Part shown: positions 1-8,317 of the stretch, in pieces
Layout: every line of letters begins with the position of its first letter
Position numbering within the stretch: the first letter of the stretch is position 1
NCBI RefSeq assembly: GCF_900129885.1
Contig: NZ_FQXE01000002.1
Coordinates: 434,001-498,000 of the forward strand
Length of the DNA: 64,000 nucleotides
Reading direction: 5' to 3'
Origin: Pollutimonas bauzanensis
GTDB taxonomy: Bacteria; Pseudomonadota; Gammaproteobacteria; Burkholderiales; Burkholderiaceae_B
Program-made: the position numbers and the translations under genes
Notes under the pieces: model-generated
Database searches by the model: none
Told to the model about the DNA's origin: nothing
What the model saw: the letters and a program-made list of their open reading frames with translations, nothing else

Positions 1-900
1 CAGGACTTTCCCGCCCACCCCATCACCATCATCGTGGGCTATCCGCCCGGCGGCTCCAACGATATCGTGGCGCGCCTCGTCGCGCCCGCGCTGGGCGAGG
101 CGCTGGGAACCACGATCGTGGTGGAGAACAAGGCCGGCGCCAACGGCATGATAGGCGCGGGCCATGTAGCCAAGGCCAAGCCCGACGGCTACACCCTGCT
201 TCTGTCGAGCGCCAGCCCGGTGGTACTGTCTCCCCAGACCATGAGCAAGCCGCCATTCAACGCGACGGCCGACCTCGCCGCAATCAATACGGTGGGCCTG
301 ACGCCCGAGGCGATCGCCGTCGGCCCCAACCTCAAGGTAAAGAGCCTGAAGGAACTGCTGGACCTCGCGCGCGGCAAGCAGGTGACGATGTCGTCCTCGG
401 GCGCCGGCGGCCTTCCCCACCTGACGATAGAATTGCTCAAGCAGGCGTCCAAAGGCAATATAGTCCATGTGCCCTATAAGGGAGCCGGCCCGGCCGTCAC
501 CGATACCCTGGCCGGGCATGTCGACGGCATCGTCATGGACCTGCCCCCTCTGTATGCCCTGATCAAGGACGGGCGCCTGAACGCCCTTGCCGTCACCAGC
601 GAAAAACGCGTGAGCTTTCTCGCCAGTGTCCCGACGGCCCAGGAGGAACTGCCCGGCTTCAATGTCGTCAATTGGGTAGGCATATTCGCCCCCGCCGGCA
701 CCCCGCCCGAAATCCTTGCGCGAGTGGACGCCGCCATCAAGAAAGCCATCGCCCGGCCGGAGGTCAGGCAACAGCTCGAGAATGTCGCCGTGGTGCCTTC
801 CGTGATGGGCGGCCCGGCCGAATTCCAGGCCTTCTTCGGCCAGGAATTCAAGCGCTGGGGCGCCGTCATCAAGGAAGCCGGCGTGGCCATGACCAATTGA
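1..900 (+). CDS. Bug/TctC-family tripartite tricarboxylate receptor, 5'-truncated by window edge
   Basis: The reading frame is open from base 1 and encodes 299 residues, ending in TGA at 898-900. The visible start (QDFPAHPITIIVGYPPGG) corresponds to the first beta strand after the signal peptide of Bug proteins, so only the export signal and start codon are missing. Family hallmarks are the VVENKAGANG segment, the PDGYTLL motif and the VPYKGAGPAVTD loop. Bug proteins are periplasmic receptors for carboxylates and other small organic anions, classically serving TctAB-type permeases, but no permease genes lie near. The internal GTG at 34 is inside the conserved fold and is not the start. The next gene converges on it. 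Ligand unknown. Confidence 0.93.
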   Translation, partial: QDFPAHPITIIVGYPPGGSNDIVARLVAPALGEALGTTIVVENKAGANGMIGAGHVAKAKPDGYTLLLSSASPVVLSPQTMSKPPFNATADLAAINTVGLTPEAIAVGPNLKVKSLKELLDLARGKQVTMSSSGAGGLPHLTIELLKQASKGNIVHVPYKGAGPAVTDTLAGHVDGIVMDLPPLYALIKDGRLNALAVTSEKRVSFLASVPTAQEELPGFNVVNWVGIFAPAGTPPEILARVDAAIKKAIARPEVRQQLENVAVVPSVMGGPAEFQAFFGQEFKRWGAVIKEAGVAMTN

Positions 901-907
901 TGGCGGC

Positions 908-926
908 CGCGGCGTAAAACGCCGCG
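908..926. terminator. GC-rich hairpin between convergent genes
   Basis: An 8-bp perfect stem (CGCGGCGT / ACGCCGCG) with an AAA loop lies 7 bases after the Bug stop codon and just before the convergent hydrolase gene ends at 942. There is no T-tract on either strand, so it may be a bidirectional transcript-end hairpin rather than a classical intrinsic terminator. Confidence 0.45.
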
Positions 927-941
927 CCCTTGCCCGGCAGG

Positions 942-1535
942 CTATGGATGCGCGAAGACCACGCTATCCGTGGTTTCGATCTTGCAGAAGCGCGCCAGGC
1001 TCTGGATGGAATTGGCGTGCTCTTCGGCGCTGTGGGCGGCGCAGGCGTCTTCCAGCACTATCACTTCGTAGTCCCTGTCGTGGGCTTCGCGCACCGCCGC
1101 CTGCACCACCGCCTGGGTGGAAACGCCGGAGCAATAAATGCGCTCCACGCCTTGCGCCCGCAACTGCGCCTGCAGCGTCGTGGAATAAAACGGGCTGACC
1201 CTATGCTTGACCATATCGATGTCGGCGGGCAGCTTCTCGAGGCCGGGATGGATTTCCGTGCCCCATGAGCCCAGCTTGAACAAGCCGTGCTGGGGCGCAG
1301 CGGAGAACACCGGCGAGCCGGCCGGGCATTCGTGATAGTCGGGCGAGAACCCCACCCGCACAAAGCCGACCAGCACGCCGGCCTGGCGCGCCTTCTGGAT
1401 GGCGCCGGCCGTCCTGGCGACGACTTGCCGCTGGCGCACCTGTTCGCCCAAAGGGCCTTTGGCGCTGGGACCGTCATCGTGCACCAGATCGTTTTCCATA
1501 TCCAGGACCAGGTAAATTGAACGAGGCTGTCGCAT
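942..1535 (-). CDS. Isochorismatase-like hydrolase family protein lacking the nucleophilic cysteine
   Basis: This 197-residue protein has the isochorismatase-like fold. Family members hydrolyse amides (nicotinamidase, N-carbamoyl hydrolases) through an Asp-Lys-Cys triad, or vinyl ethers (isochorismatase) without the cysteine. D12 (VLDMEND) and K110 (MVKHRVSPF) sit where expected, but in the GVSTQAVV motif (137-144) the cysteine position is V143. It is therefore probably not a cysteine amidohydrolase. The ATG at 1535 is preferred because GTGAG lies upstream; an in-frame GTG at 1550 would add five residues. It is the last gene of a minus-strand operon with SDR, PrpD and flavoprotein genes, and probably acts late in that pathway. 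Confidence 0.85.
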   Translation of the reverse strand: MRQPRSIYLVLDMENDLVHDDGPSAKGPLGEQVRQRQVVARTAGAIQKARQAGVLVGFVRVGFSPDYHECPAGSPVFSAAPQHGLFKLGSWGTEIHPGLEKLPADIDMVKHRVSPFYSTTLQAQLRAQGVERIYCSGVSTQAVVQAAVREAHDRDYEVIVLEDACAAHSAEEHANSIQSLARFCKIETTDSVVFAHP

Positions 1536-1575
1536 AATATTGATACTCACAATGGGTTGGTTAAAAAAAGAAACT

Positions 1576-2349
1576 TCAATCGCACCAGATGCCGCCGTTG
1601 ACGTCCAGCGTTTCCCCGGTAATGAACGAGGACTGCGGCGCCGCCAGGAAAAGCACCGCCGCGGCGACCTCCTCGGCGCTTCCCATGCGCCCGGCCGGGA
1701 TCAGGTCGCGCAATGACTGCGGGAAATTGCTCGTCATGGCCGAGGCGACCGGACCCGGCGCCACCGCGTTGACCGTGACGCCGGAACTGGCCAGTTCCTT
1801 GGCAAGAAAAGCCGTCATGATATGCACGCCGGCCTTGGACACACCATAAGCCACATTGCTCGCGCGCTCCTGCTCGCGGGGGTCCAGCCACGGCCGGGGG
1901 TTGCCGCCATTCTTGCCGATGACGGAGCCCAGATTCACGATGCGGCCGAACCCCTGGCGCCGCATATGGGGCATGGCGGCCTGGCAGCACAGAAAAGTGC
2001 CCTTGAGGTTGATCGCCATCACCCTGTCCCATTCCTGCTCGGCCAGATGCTCGGCGCTGCCCATGGACACCACCCCGGCGACGTTGACCAGGATGTCCAG
2101 GCGCCCGAAGCGCTGGATGATATCGTCGACGCAGCGCAGCACATCGGCGCGCCGGGTGACATCCAGCGCGACGCGCTCTATGGGCGCCGGCGCGGCGCCG
2201 CCGGCGGCGGGAGCATCGGCCACGGAGATGTCGGCGGCCGCCACTTGGGCGCCGCATCCGGCCAGGGCCTCGGATACGGCCCGGCCTATCCCGCCCGCGC
2301 CGCCCGTCACGAGCGCCACCCGCCCGCTCAAAAGCTCAGTACTGTACAT
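1576..2349 (-). CDS. SDR-family NAD(P)-dependent oxidoreductase
   Basis: A 257-residue classical short-chain dehydrogenase/reductase. The nucleotide-binding TGGAGGIG motif is at residues 15-22, the structural N at 114, catalytic S142 in LGSVIG, and Y168/K172 in YGVSKAG. The stretch between Ser and Tyr is about a dozen residues longer than usual and contains PRPWLDPREQ, which may shape an unusual substrate pocket. Expected reaction: reversible oxidation of a secondary alcohol to a ketone in the cytoplasm. AGGAAAGG precedes the start codon after a T-rich spacer. It lies 61 bp downstream of the PrpD gene and 40 bp upstream of the isochorismatase-like gene, on the same strand, so cotranscription is likely. 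Substrate not deducible. Confidence 0.92.
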   Translation of the reverse strand: MYSTELLSGRVALVTGGAGGIGRAVSEALAGCGAQVAAADISVADAPAAGGAAPAPIERVALDVTRRADVLRCVDDIIQRFGRLDILVNVAGVVSMGSAEHLAEQEWDRVMAINLKGTFLCCQAAMPHMRRQGFGRIVNLGSVIGKNGGNPRPWLDPREQERASNVAYGVSKAGVHIMTAFLAKELASSGVTVNAVAPGPVASAMTSNFPQSLRDLIPAGRMGSAEEVAAAVLFLAAPQSSFITGETLDVNGGIWCD

Positions 2350-2409
2350 AAAAAAAACCTTTCCTCTCCGATGATGGATGCCTGCGCCGCGGCAGGCGGG
2401 CGCGCCGCC

Positions 2410-3747
2410 CTACAGTTGCATGGCCTTTCCGATATGGCCGTCGATTGCCGCCTGCCACGCCGCCCCGGCGGCGGACTCGAGGCCCGCGTACCGGTAGCAT
2501 TCGAAAAACTTCGCCCTTGTGGAATCCCTGTCCATGCGCAGGTCTCCAGGCGCGTAGCGCCAGGTGCTGGCGCGGCCGCCCTCGTGCTCCAGAGTCAGCA
2601 CAGCCGGCGGATGGCCGGGATTGTCCGGCAGGGTTTCTTCGACGCCGATGCGGTCGGCCATATCCAGCACCTGCGGGTCCCGCATCGCGCCTTCGCCCAG
2701 CCCGTCGAGCGAGGGCGCGCCGCGCACCAGGGCGAACGCCGTCATGAACGGAATGCTGTACTTCGCATCCTGCAAGGTGAGCGGGCGCCGGCGCTGCGGC
2801 AGGGGGCGGCAAAGCCGCGCCGCCGACGCATTGACGGCCACGCGCGCGCGCAGGATGGCGCCGGACTGCTGCGCCGCGCGGGCGGCCAGCGCGACCGCCA
2901 CATAAGGGTGCGACAGGCGGCAGCTGGGCCAGGGCTTGATGTCCACGGCGCCGCAATGCCATGCGGAAAAGTCCAGCAGCGCGGCGCGCTGCTCGGGCTG
3001 CAATTGCCCGCCCAGGTAGATGCGGAACAGGCCCGCCGCGCCGTCCAGCGCGCCTTCCGGCCCGGTCAGGCCGGCTCGCGCCAGGAAGGCCGCCTGCAAG
3101 CCGCCTTGCGCGGCGAAAGCCGGATAGACGGCGCGCGCCGTGGCGCCGGTGCCGAACCCGGCCTGCTTGCCGCCCGCGGCCTGCATATAGGCCAGGCCTA
3201 TGGCCGATACCAGGGCGTCCTGCGACAGGCCCAGGGCCAGCCCGGCGGCGACACTGGCCGCCACATAGCCGAACAGCTGGGTCAGGAACCATTCCGAGCC
3301 CGGCCCCTCGCCCTGCGGGGCGCAGACCACGCCCAGACGGCAGATCAGCTCGGTGGCCAATGCCACGGCCTCCACCAATGCCTCGTCCGAAGCGCCGGCC
3401 GTCTCGGCGGCCGCCAGCGCCGCCGGCAAGACCACCGCGCCGGGGTGCAGGCGACCGACATCGTGGATATCGTCGTAATCCAGGATATGGATCAGCGCGG
3501 CATTGATATAGGCCGCGGCGGCGGGCGCCGCCTTGCCCCCGCCTATCAGCCGGCAAGAGCCGGCCCCCGACAACAGGCCCTGGGCCGCCATGACCTGCCC
3601 GGCCAGCGCGGTCGAACGCGCCGCCGCGCCTATGCCCAGGGCATCGGCGATATGCAGGCGCGTGCTTTCCAGCACGGCGGGCGGCAGGCCTCGCTGGCGG
3701 GCGCGCAGCAGGCTTTGCACTATTGCAGCGCTAAGGGAAATATCCAT
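2410..3747 (-). CDS. MmgE/PrpD family protein
   Basis: A 445-residue member of the MmgE/PrpD family, which includes 2-methylcitrate dehydratase and cis-aconitate decarboxylase. Family marks are the conserved second helix segment and the INAALIHILDYDDIHD stretch (compare NGxxxHxLDxDD). The ATG at 3747 is chosen over an upstream in-frame one because GGAG lies five bases before it. It starts 41 bp after the stop of the TcuA-like flavoprotein. That pairing suggests dehydratase, isomerase or decarboxylase action on a polycarboxylate that the flavoprotein has oxidised. Two further PrpD paralogues lie at 22662-25454 beside a second flavoprotein. The exact reaction cannot be assigned. Confidence 0.92.
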   Translation of the reverse strand: MDISLSAAIVQSLLRARQRGLPPAVLESTRLHIADALGIGAAARSTALAGQVMAAQGLLSGAGSCRLIGGGKAAPAAAAYINAALIHILDYDDIHDVGRLHPGAVVLPAALAAAETAGASDEALVEAVALATELICRLGVVCAPQGEGPGSEWFLTQLFGYVAASVAAGLALGLSQDALVSAIGLAYMQAAGGKQAGFGTGATARAVYPAFAAQGGLQAAFLARAGLTGPEGALDGAAGLFRIYLGGQLQPEQRAALLDFSAWHCGAVDIKPWPSCRLSHPYVAVALAARAAQQSGAILRARVAVNASAARLCRPLPQRRRPLTLQDAKYSIPFMTAFALVRGAPSLDGLGEGAMRDPQVLDMADRIGVEETLPDNPGHPPAVLTLEHEGGRASTWRYAPGDLRMDRDSTRAKFFECYRYAGLESAAGAAWQAAIDGHIGKAMQL

Positions 3748-3772
3748 TTCTTCTCCGGGGCCGGCGCAGCCC

Positions 3773-3802
3773 TTCACTTCGAATCCGTTCACTTCGAATC
3801 CG
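3773..3802. repeat. 15-bp perfect tandem duplication at the end of the flavoprotein gene
   Basis: The unit TTCACTTCGAATCCG occurs twice without a break (3773-3787, 3788-3802). On the minus strand it repeats the last codons (DSK-stop) of the flavoprotein, so a second copy of the stop context follows the real stop. It is in frame and harmless to the protein, and lies just before the PrpD ribosome binding site. Confidence 0.9.
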
Positions 3803-5234
3803 CGATATGATTGGCGGCCAGACGGCCGAATACCAGCCCCTTGAGCACGGAAGTCGCGCCCGTGTAATTGGTGTAGTACATGCCCACGGTCTCGCCGGCC
3901 GCGTACAGATTCGCCATGGGCAGGCCGTCGGTATCGAGCACCTGGCCGGCCGCGTTGATCTTCAAGCCGCCGAAAGTGAAGACATTGGACGAAATAATAG
4001 GATAAGCAATAAAAGGCCCCCGCGCCAGCGGCCGCGCCCAGTTGGACTTCGGCGGAGCCAGGTCCCGGGTGGCCAGGCCGTCGGGATGCAGCGGGTCGTA
4101 TTTGCCGTCGGCGGGGCAGCTGGCGTTGTAGCGCGCCACGGTTTCGGCCAGGGCCCCGGCCGGCAGGCCCAGCTTTTCCCCCAAGGCGTCGAGCGTGGCG
4201 CCTTCGATCGCGGGCTGGTCCGTGCGTATGGCCAGGCGATAGTTCGGCACTTCCTTCACGCCCTGGTCCAGGATCACGTAGGCAATGCCTTCTTCCTGCT
4301 CATAGATGCGCCGCGTGACCCGCTCGTACCAGGCGTCCACCGTCCCCGGCGCCTCGTCGGCGAAGCGCCGGCCGCTCTTGTTGACCAGTATTCCATAGGG
4401 GAAAATGAACACCGCCGGTTCGGAGATCCCGGACCGCGGATCCACCGGTTCCGCGTGGTAGCTGCCGAATTCGCCGCAGGGCGCCGCTCCGGCTTCCAGC
4501 GCCATCTCTATGCCTTCGCCGCGGTTGTAGTAGCCGCCTTTGCAGACCGGCCGCAGGTATACCGAACGCGGGCCCAGGTACTTGGCCAGCAGCGCCGGGT
4601 TGCCCTCGAAGCCGCCCGACGCCAGCACCACGGCGCCCTTGAAGCGTATGCTGTCCGCGCCTTGCCGCCGGCCCAGCAGGCCTTCCACTTGCGCGTTCCC
4701 GTCCAGCAGCAGGCGGCGCGCCGTCGTGTTGTAGAAGAACTCCGCCCCCAGTGCTTCGGCCCGGGCGGCCAAGGCATCGACCAACGCCTGGCCGCCGCCG
4801 ACCGGCAAGAGCCTGGGCTGGGTCTTGGTCAGGAAGGCCGTCGGCAGGAAATCGAACTTGACGCCCATACCCTGCAGCCAGCGTATGGTGCCCGGCACCT
4901 GTTCGGCAAAGCTGCCGATCAGGTCTGAATCGGGCAGGGCCAGGGAGCGGGTGATGTGCGACCAGGATGCCTGGTCCTGCGCCATCTCCGCGGTCATGTC
5001 GGGATCGACGTAAGGACCGACATTCTCGGCGAGGTGGGTTTCGAAATCGTCCGACACCTGGTCTATCGCCTTCATCCTCAAATAGGCTTCGGTGTACCGG
5101 CTTTGGCCGCCGCGTTCCTGCCTGGACGCGCGCTCGAGCACCGCCACTTTCAGGCCGCGCTCGGCCGCCGCCACGGCCGCCGACAAGCCAGCCACGCCGC
5201 ATCCCGCCACCACCACATCAAAAGACTTTTCCAT
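3789..5234 (-). CDS. FAD-dependent TcuA/fumarate-reductase-type flavoprotein dehydrogenase
   Basis: 481 residues. The N-terminal Rossmann motif VVAGCGVAGLSAAVAA is followed by ERGGQSRYTEA, the pattern of tricarballylate dehydrogenase (TcuA) and FrdA/SdhA-like soluble flavoproteins. The C-terminal FAD motif NLYAAGETVGMYY and the GATSVLKGLVFGR tail are intact. No signal peptide or haem motif is present, so it is probably cytoplasmic. Expected reaction: FAD-dependent oxidation of a CH-CH bond in a di- or tricarboxylate, or the reverse. The ATG at 5234 is preferred over one at 5258 because GGTGGAG precedes it. It heads the operon flavoprotein-PrpD-SDR-hydrolase and is divergent from a LysR gene. 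The paralogue at 26494-27985 is broken. Confidence 0.9.
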   Translation of the reverse strand: MEKSFDVVVAGCGVAGLSAAVAAAERGLKVAVLERASRQERGGQSRYTEAYLRMKAIDQVSDDFETHLAENVGPYVDPDMTAEMAQDQASWSHITRSLALPDSDLIGSFAEQVPGTIRWLQGMGVKFDFLPTAFLTKTQPRLLPVGGGQALVDALAARAEALGAEFFYNTTARRLLLDGNAQVEGLLGRRQGADSIRFKGAVVLASGGFEGNPALLAKYLGPRSVYLRPVCKGGYYNRGEGIEMALEAGAAPCGEFGSYHAEPVDPRSGISEPAVFIFPYGILVNKSGRRFADEAPGTVDAWYERVTRRIYEQEEGIAYVILDQGVKEVPNYRLAIRTDQPAIEGATLDALGEKLGLPAGALAETVARYNASCPADGKYDPLHPDGLATRDLAPPKSNWARPLARGPFIAYPIISSNVFTFGGLKINAAGQVLDTDGLPMANLYAAGETVGMYYTNYTGATSVLKGLVFGRLAANHIADSK

Positions 5235-5273
5235 TGCTCCACCCTGTAGAATATTCATTGCCGCAACGCACGG

Positions 5274-5290
5274 TACACTTGAAGAGTGTA
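5274..5290. promoter_or_regulatory. Inverted repeat, candidate LysR operator
   Basis: TACACT-N5-AGTGTA, a perfect 6-bp-arm dyad of the T-N11-A class bound by LysR regulators, lies in the divergent promoter region between the flavoprotein operon and the LysR gene. It is the more likely recognition site of the adjacent regulator. Confidence 0.55.
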
Positions 5291-5310
5291 GGATCTGGCG
5301 TCCAATTCAG

Positions 5311-5328
5311 TTAGGCATTCGCGCCTAA
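5311..5328. promoter_or_regulatory. Second inverted repeat in the LysR/flavoprotein divergent promoter
   Basis: TTAGGC-N6-GCCTAA, a perfect 6-bp-arm dyad 20 bp from the first repeat and 31 bp before the LysR start codon. The two dyads together resemble a recognition site plus activation site arrangement, though their sequences differ. Confidence 0.4.
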
Positions 5329-5359
5329 TGATCTATTAGAAAAAAGTGAAAGGAGACCT

Positions 5360-6313
5360 ATGGACAGGCTGTGGGGGATGGAAGTGTTTATCCGCGTCAT
5401 GGAATGCGGCAGCTTTTCGCGCGCCGCCGAATCGCTGGACCTGGCCAACGCCACGGTGACCTCCAGCCTGCGCAATCTCGAAAAACACCTGGGCGTGACG
5501 CTGATCCAGCGCAACACCCGGCACCTGCACCTTACCGAAGAGGGCCGCCAGTTTCTGCCGCGCTGCCAGGAGATCCTGAAAGCCGTCGCCCAGGCCGAGT
5601 CGGACGTCAAGACCAGCGCCAGCGACATCGCCGGGCCGCTGCGCATAGAAGCGCCCTTCGCCATCGGGCAGAGCCTGATCTGCCCCGCGCTGGTCGAATT
5701 CACCAAGCTTCATCCCGGCCTGTCGGTGTCGGTGACCCTGACCAACCATCCGCAGAAGCTGATAGAGCGCGGCACGGACGTGGCCATACGCATGGACCGC
5801 ATCGAGGACGCCGATCTGGTCGGGCGCCCGGTCTACGAAGCCAGGCATGTGGTGTGCGGCGCGCCGGCCCTGGTCGCAGCCATGCAGGCGCCGCATCCGC
5901 GGGACATCGACCCCAGGCGCTGCCTGGGCCTGTTCGAAGAGGGGCACACCACGCCCTTTCCCTGGCTTTTCAAGCAGGCGGATGACGAGGTCGTCATCCG
6001 CCCGCAGGGCGCGCTGAATTTCAACAATACCCAGGCGCTGATCCAGGCGGCGCTCCAGGAAGTGGGCCTGATCTATGTGCTGGATATTTTCGTGGCGGAC
6101 CTGATCCACGAGGGCAAGCTCGTCGATCTGTGCCCCGGCTGGGATACGAAGCTGCGGACTTTCCACGCCGTGACCGTGAAGTCGCGCTTCACCTCGCCCA
6201 AGGTCAGGGCATTCATCGATTACCTGCTGGAAGTTTTCGATGCCCGCCGCCGGCCCAGCGTCAAGACTTTGGTAGAAGTGGGTCCAGGCCGTAAAACGAA
6301 AAAATCTCGTTGA
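5360..6313 (+). CDS. LysR-family transcriptional regulator
   Basis: A 317-residue LysR regulator. The winged helix-turn-helix spans about residues 1-60 (FSRAAESLDLANATVTSSLRN), followed by the linker helix and a type 2 periplasmic-binding-like effector domain. AAAGGAG precedes the ATG by a normal spacing. It is transcribed away from the flavoprotein-PrpD-SDR-hydrolase operon, with two dyads in the shared promoter, so it most likely controls that operon in response to the pathway substrate. Its last 53 bases overlap the convergent racemase-like gene. The C-terminal tail is basic (GRKTKKSR). Confidence 0.95.
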   Translation: MDRLWGMEVFIRVMECGSFSRAAESLDLANATVTSSLRNLEKHLGVTLIQRNTRHLHLTEEGRQFLPRCQEILKAVAQAESDVKTSASDIAGPLRIEAPFAIGQSLICPALVEFTKLHPGLSVSVTLTNHPQKLIERGTDVAIRMDRIEDADLVGRPVYEARHVVCGAPALVAAMQAPHPRDIDPRRCLGLFEEGHTTPFPWLFKQADDEVVIRPQGALNFNNTQALIQAALQEVGLIYVLDIFVADLIHEGKLVDLCPGWDTKLRTFHAVTVKSRFTSPKVRAFIDYLLEVFDARRRPSVKTLVEVGPGRKTKKSR

Positions 6314-7070
6314 CCCGGTCCATCTCCGGCAGCTTGTGGTAATACCCTTTCCTGCAGGTTCTGGTGCCGCAGAATTTGCGCAGGTCGGCCATGGCCTCGG
6401 CCTGCTTGATCCATGTCGCCAGCGAATCCAGGACGGGCACGCCATCGACCTGCGACACGCCGTTCTGCGCCAGCAGAATGTTCATGGGCGCCTCCCCCGG
6501 AATGATCACCTCGGCGCCTCTGGCTATCAATGACCGCGCGGCGTCGCGAAAGCGTTCGATCAGTTCGCTGGGGTCGTCGAAGCCCTTCAGCACGTCGTTG
6601 AAGGAGAATCCGACCGGCATCGCCCCCGCGAAACGCGAGGCCAGCCCGTGGCCGTGGGCGTTCTCGGCTATCAGTTCGTTCATGTCGTCGATGAACACCA
6701 GCACGCCGAACTTGCGCCCCAGCATGCAGGCCGTCAGCATGGCCGACTCGCCGTAGGCCACCACGGGAATGTCGACCAGGCCGCGTATCTCGCGCAAGGC
6801 GGGCTCCGGCAAGGTGCTGATGGCGTAGACATCATAGTCCTGGCGTTCGGCCTCCACGGCGGCCATTACGAACTGAAGCCCGTGTATATATTGAAGCGCC
6901 ACATGCCGGATATCCGAACCCGGATAATTGGAGCGGTACGTGCCCGGATGCATGCCATGCAGGTCGATCTCGGTGCCCGGCCGCGCCACCCGCGCGAAAT
7001 GCGCCTTGAGCGCGTCATGATAGACGCCCAGGTCGTCCAGTACCGTAAAGCTTTGATGCCAAATTTTCAT
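6261..7070 (-). CDS. Asp/Glu/hydantoin racemase superfamily protein without the two catalytic cysteines
   Basis: A 269-residue protein with the two-lobed racemase layout. IPVVAYGESAML (101-112) matches the segment after the first catalytic loop and the VIIPGEAPMN stretch (188-197) matches the second. In active racemases of this superfamily each loop carries a cysteine; here the first position falls in IST (84-86) and the second is E193, so the usual two-base mechanism is not possible. The C-terminus carries extra cysteines (FCGTRTC) and an extension. It is 45 bp downstream of a Bug receptor on the same strand and converges with the LysR gene, overlapping it by 53 bp. It may be an isomerase, lyase or hydrolase of modified mechanism. 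Confidence 0.85.
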   Translation of the reverse strand: MKIWHQSFTVLDDLGVYHDALKAHFARVARPGTEIDLHGMHPGTYRSNYPGSDIRHVALQYIHGLQFVMAAVEAERQDYDVYAISTLPEPALREIRGLVDIPVVAYGESAMLTACMLGRKFGVLVFIDDMNELIAENAHGHGLASRFAGAMPVGFSFNDVLKGFDDPSELIERFRDAARSLIARGAEVIIPGEAPMNILLAQNGVSQVDGVPVLDSLATWIKQAEAMADLRKFCGTRTCRKGYYHKLPEMDRVNEIFSFYGLDPLLPKS

Positions 7071-7115
7071 AAATACACCGAATTTTGAGTTGAGGAATTG
7101 CGGCCGCTCCCGGCC

Positions 7116-8093
7116 TTAGTTGATCTGGACTTTGGCGTGGCGCACGACCTGGGCCCATTTGTCGATTTCCGTCTTGAAAAAGGCCTGGAATTCGGCGGGC
7201 GGCGACCCCACCGGCTCCGCCCCGACGCCGCGCAGCGTGCCGCTGACTTGCTCTGTCTCGAGGGCGGCGGCGGCCGCCTCGCGCAGCCGGCCTATGACTT
7301 CGGGCGGGGTGCCGGCGGGCACGAACAGGCCGAACCACGACGTCGCGTCATAGCCGGGCACCCCCGCTTCGTCCAGCGCCGGTATGTCCGGCGCCGCCGG
7401 CGAACGCCGCTTGCTGCTTACCGCAAGGGCGCGCAGCTTGCCGGCCTCGACCAAGGGCAAAGTCGTCATGATGTTGTCGAAAGTGAGCGGCACTTGTCCG
7501 CCCAGCACGTCCGCCATGGCCGGCGCGGCGCCGCGGTAAGGCACATGGGTGAGCGTGATGCCGGCGCGGCTGGCGAGCAACTCGGTGAACAGGTGCGCTC
7601 CCGAACCGTTGCCCGCGCTGGCATAGTAGATGGGATGGTCGCCGCCGGCCTTCCCGGCCGCGATCAGGTCGCCCACCGACCGCAGCGGCGACGAAGGATT
7701 GACGACCAGCAGGAAGGGCGCCGACGACAGCTGGGTGACCGGACTGAAATCGCGCACCGCGTCGTAGCCGGGGTTCTTGTACAGGCTGCCATTGATCGCA
7801 AGCGAAATCGTGCCGAACAAGACCGTGTAGCCATCGGGGGCGGCCTTGGCCACGGTGCCCGAGGCGATATTGCTTGCGGCGCCCGGCTTGTTTTCGACAA
7901 CGATGGGCTGGCCCAGTTGCAAGGACATGCCTTCGGCGATGGAGCGCGCGGCGACGTCCGAGGCCCCCCCTGCGGGAAACCCCACGACCAGCCGTATGGG
8001 CTTCTGCGGATAGCCGGCGGTCTGGCCGGCGGCCATGGAGGCCAGCGACACCAAGGCCAAGGCCACGGCCAGTCCCGATTTAATGCCTTTCAT
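7116..8093 (-). CDS. Bug/TctC-family solute receptor
   Basis: 325 residues: a Sec signal peptide (MKGIKSGLAVALALVSLAS), then a mature Bug receptor with YPQKPIRLVVGFPAGG, VVENKPGA, APDGYTVLFG and THVPYRGAAPAMAD. The start at 8093 is preceded by AGGAG; an earlier in-frame ATG at 8153 has no such site and would spoil the signal peptide. It is followed 45 bp later by the racemase-like gene and is divergent from another Bug gene at 8318. No TctA or TctB permease genes are nearby. It probably captures a carboxylate in the periplasm. Confidence 0.95.
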   Translation of the reverse strand: MKGIKSGLAVALALVSLASMAAGQTAGYPQKPIRLVVGFPAGGASDVAARSIAEGMSLQLGQPIVVENKPGAASNIASGTVAKAAPDGYTVLFGTISLAINGSLYKNPGYDAVRDFSPVTQLSSAPFLLVVNPSSPLRSVGDLIAAGKAGGDHPIYYASAGNGSGAHLFTELLASRAGITLTHVPYRGAAPAMADVLGGQVPLTFDNIMTTLPLVEAGKLRALAVSSKRRSPAAPDIPALDEAGVPGYDATSWFGLFVPAGTPPEVIGRLREAAAAALETEQVSGTLRGVGAEPVGSPPAEFQAFFKTEIDKWAQVVRHAKVQIN

Positions 8094-8317
8094 ACATCTC
8101 TCCTGAACGATATGCTGGTTTGAATTCTGCACGCTGCCAGGCGATGCGAACACTGGAAAAACTCGAAGAAGCTATTCATTTAACTTGAATGATCGGCCTC
8201 GGCAAGGCGGGAAATATTCGGTTTTTTCAAAAGCAGCATTCGGCCGCGGCGCTTGATCGCGCCATCCGGCGCCGCCAGAATAAGCCGCATAACATCATTT
8301 CCATAATGGAGACCATC

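Noticed and set aside
1822-3810. A 662-codon plus-strand open frame
   Set aside because: It is antisense to the SDR and PrpD genes, both with clear family motifs; long antisense frames are common in DNA of this GC content.
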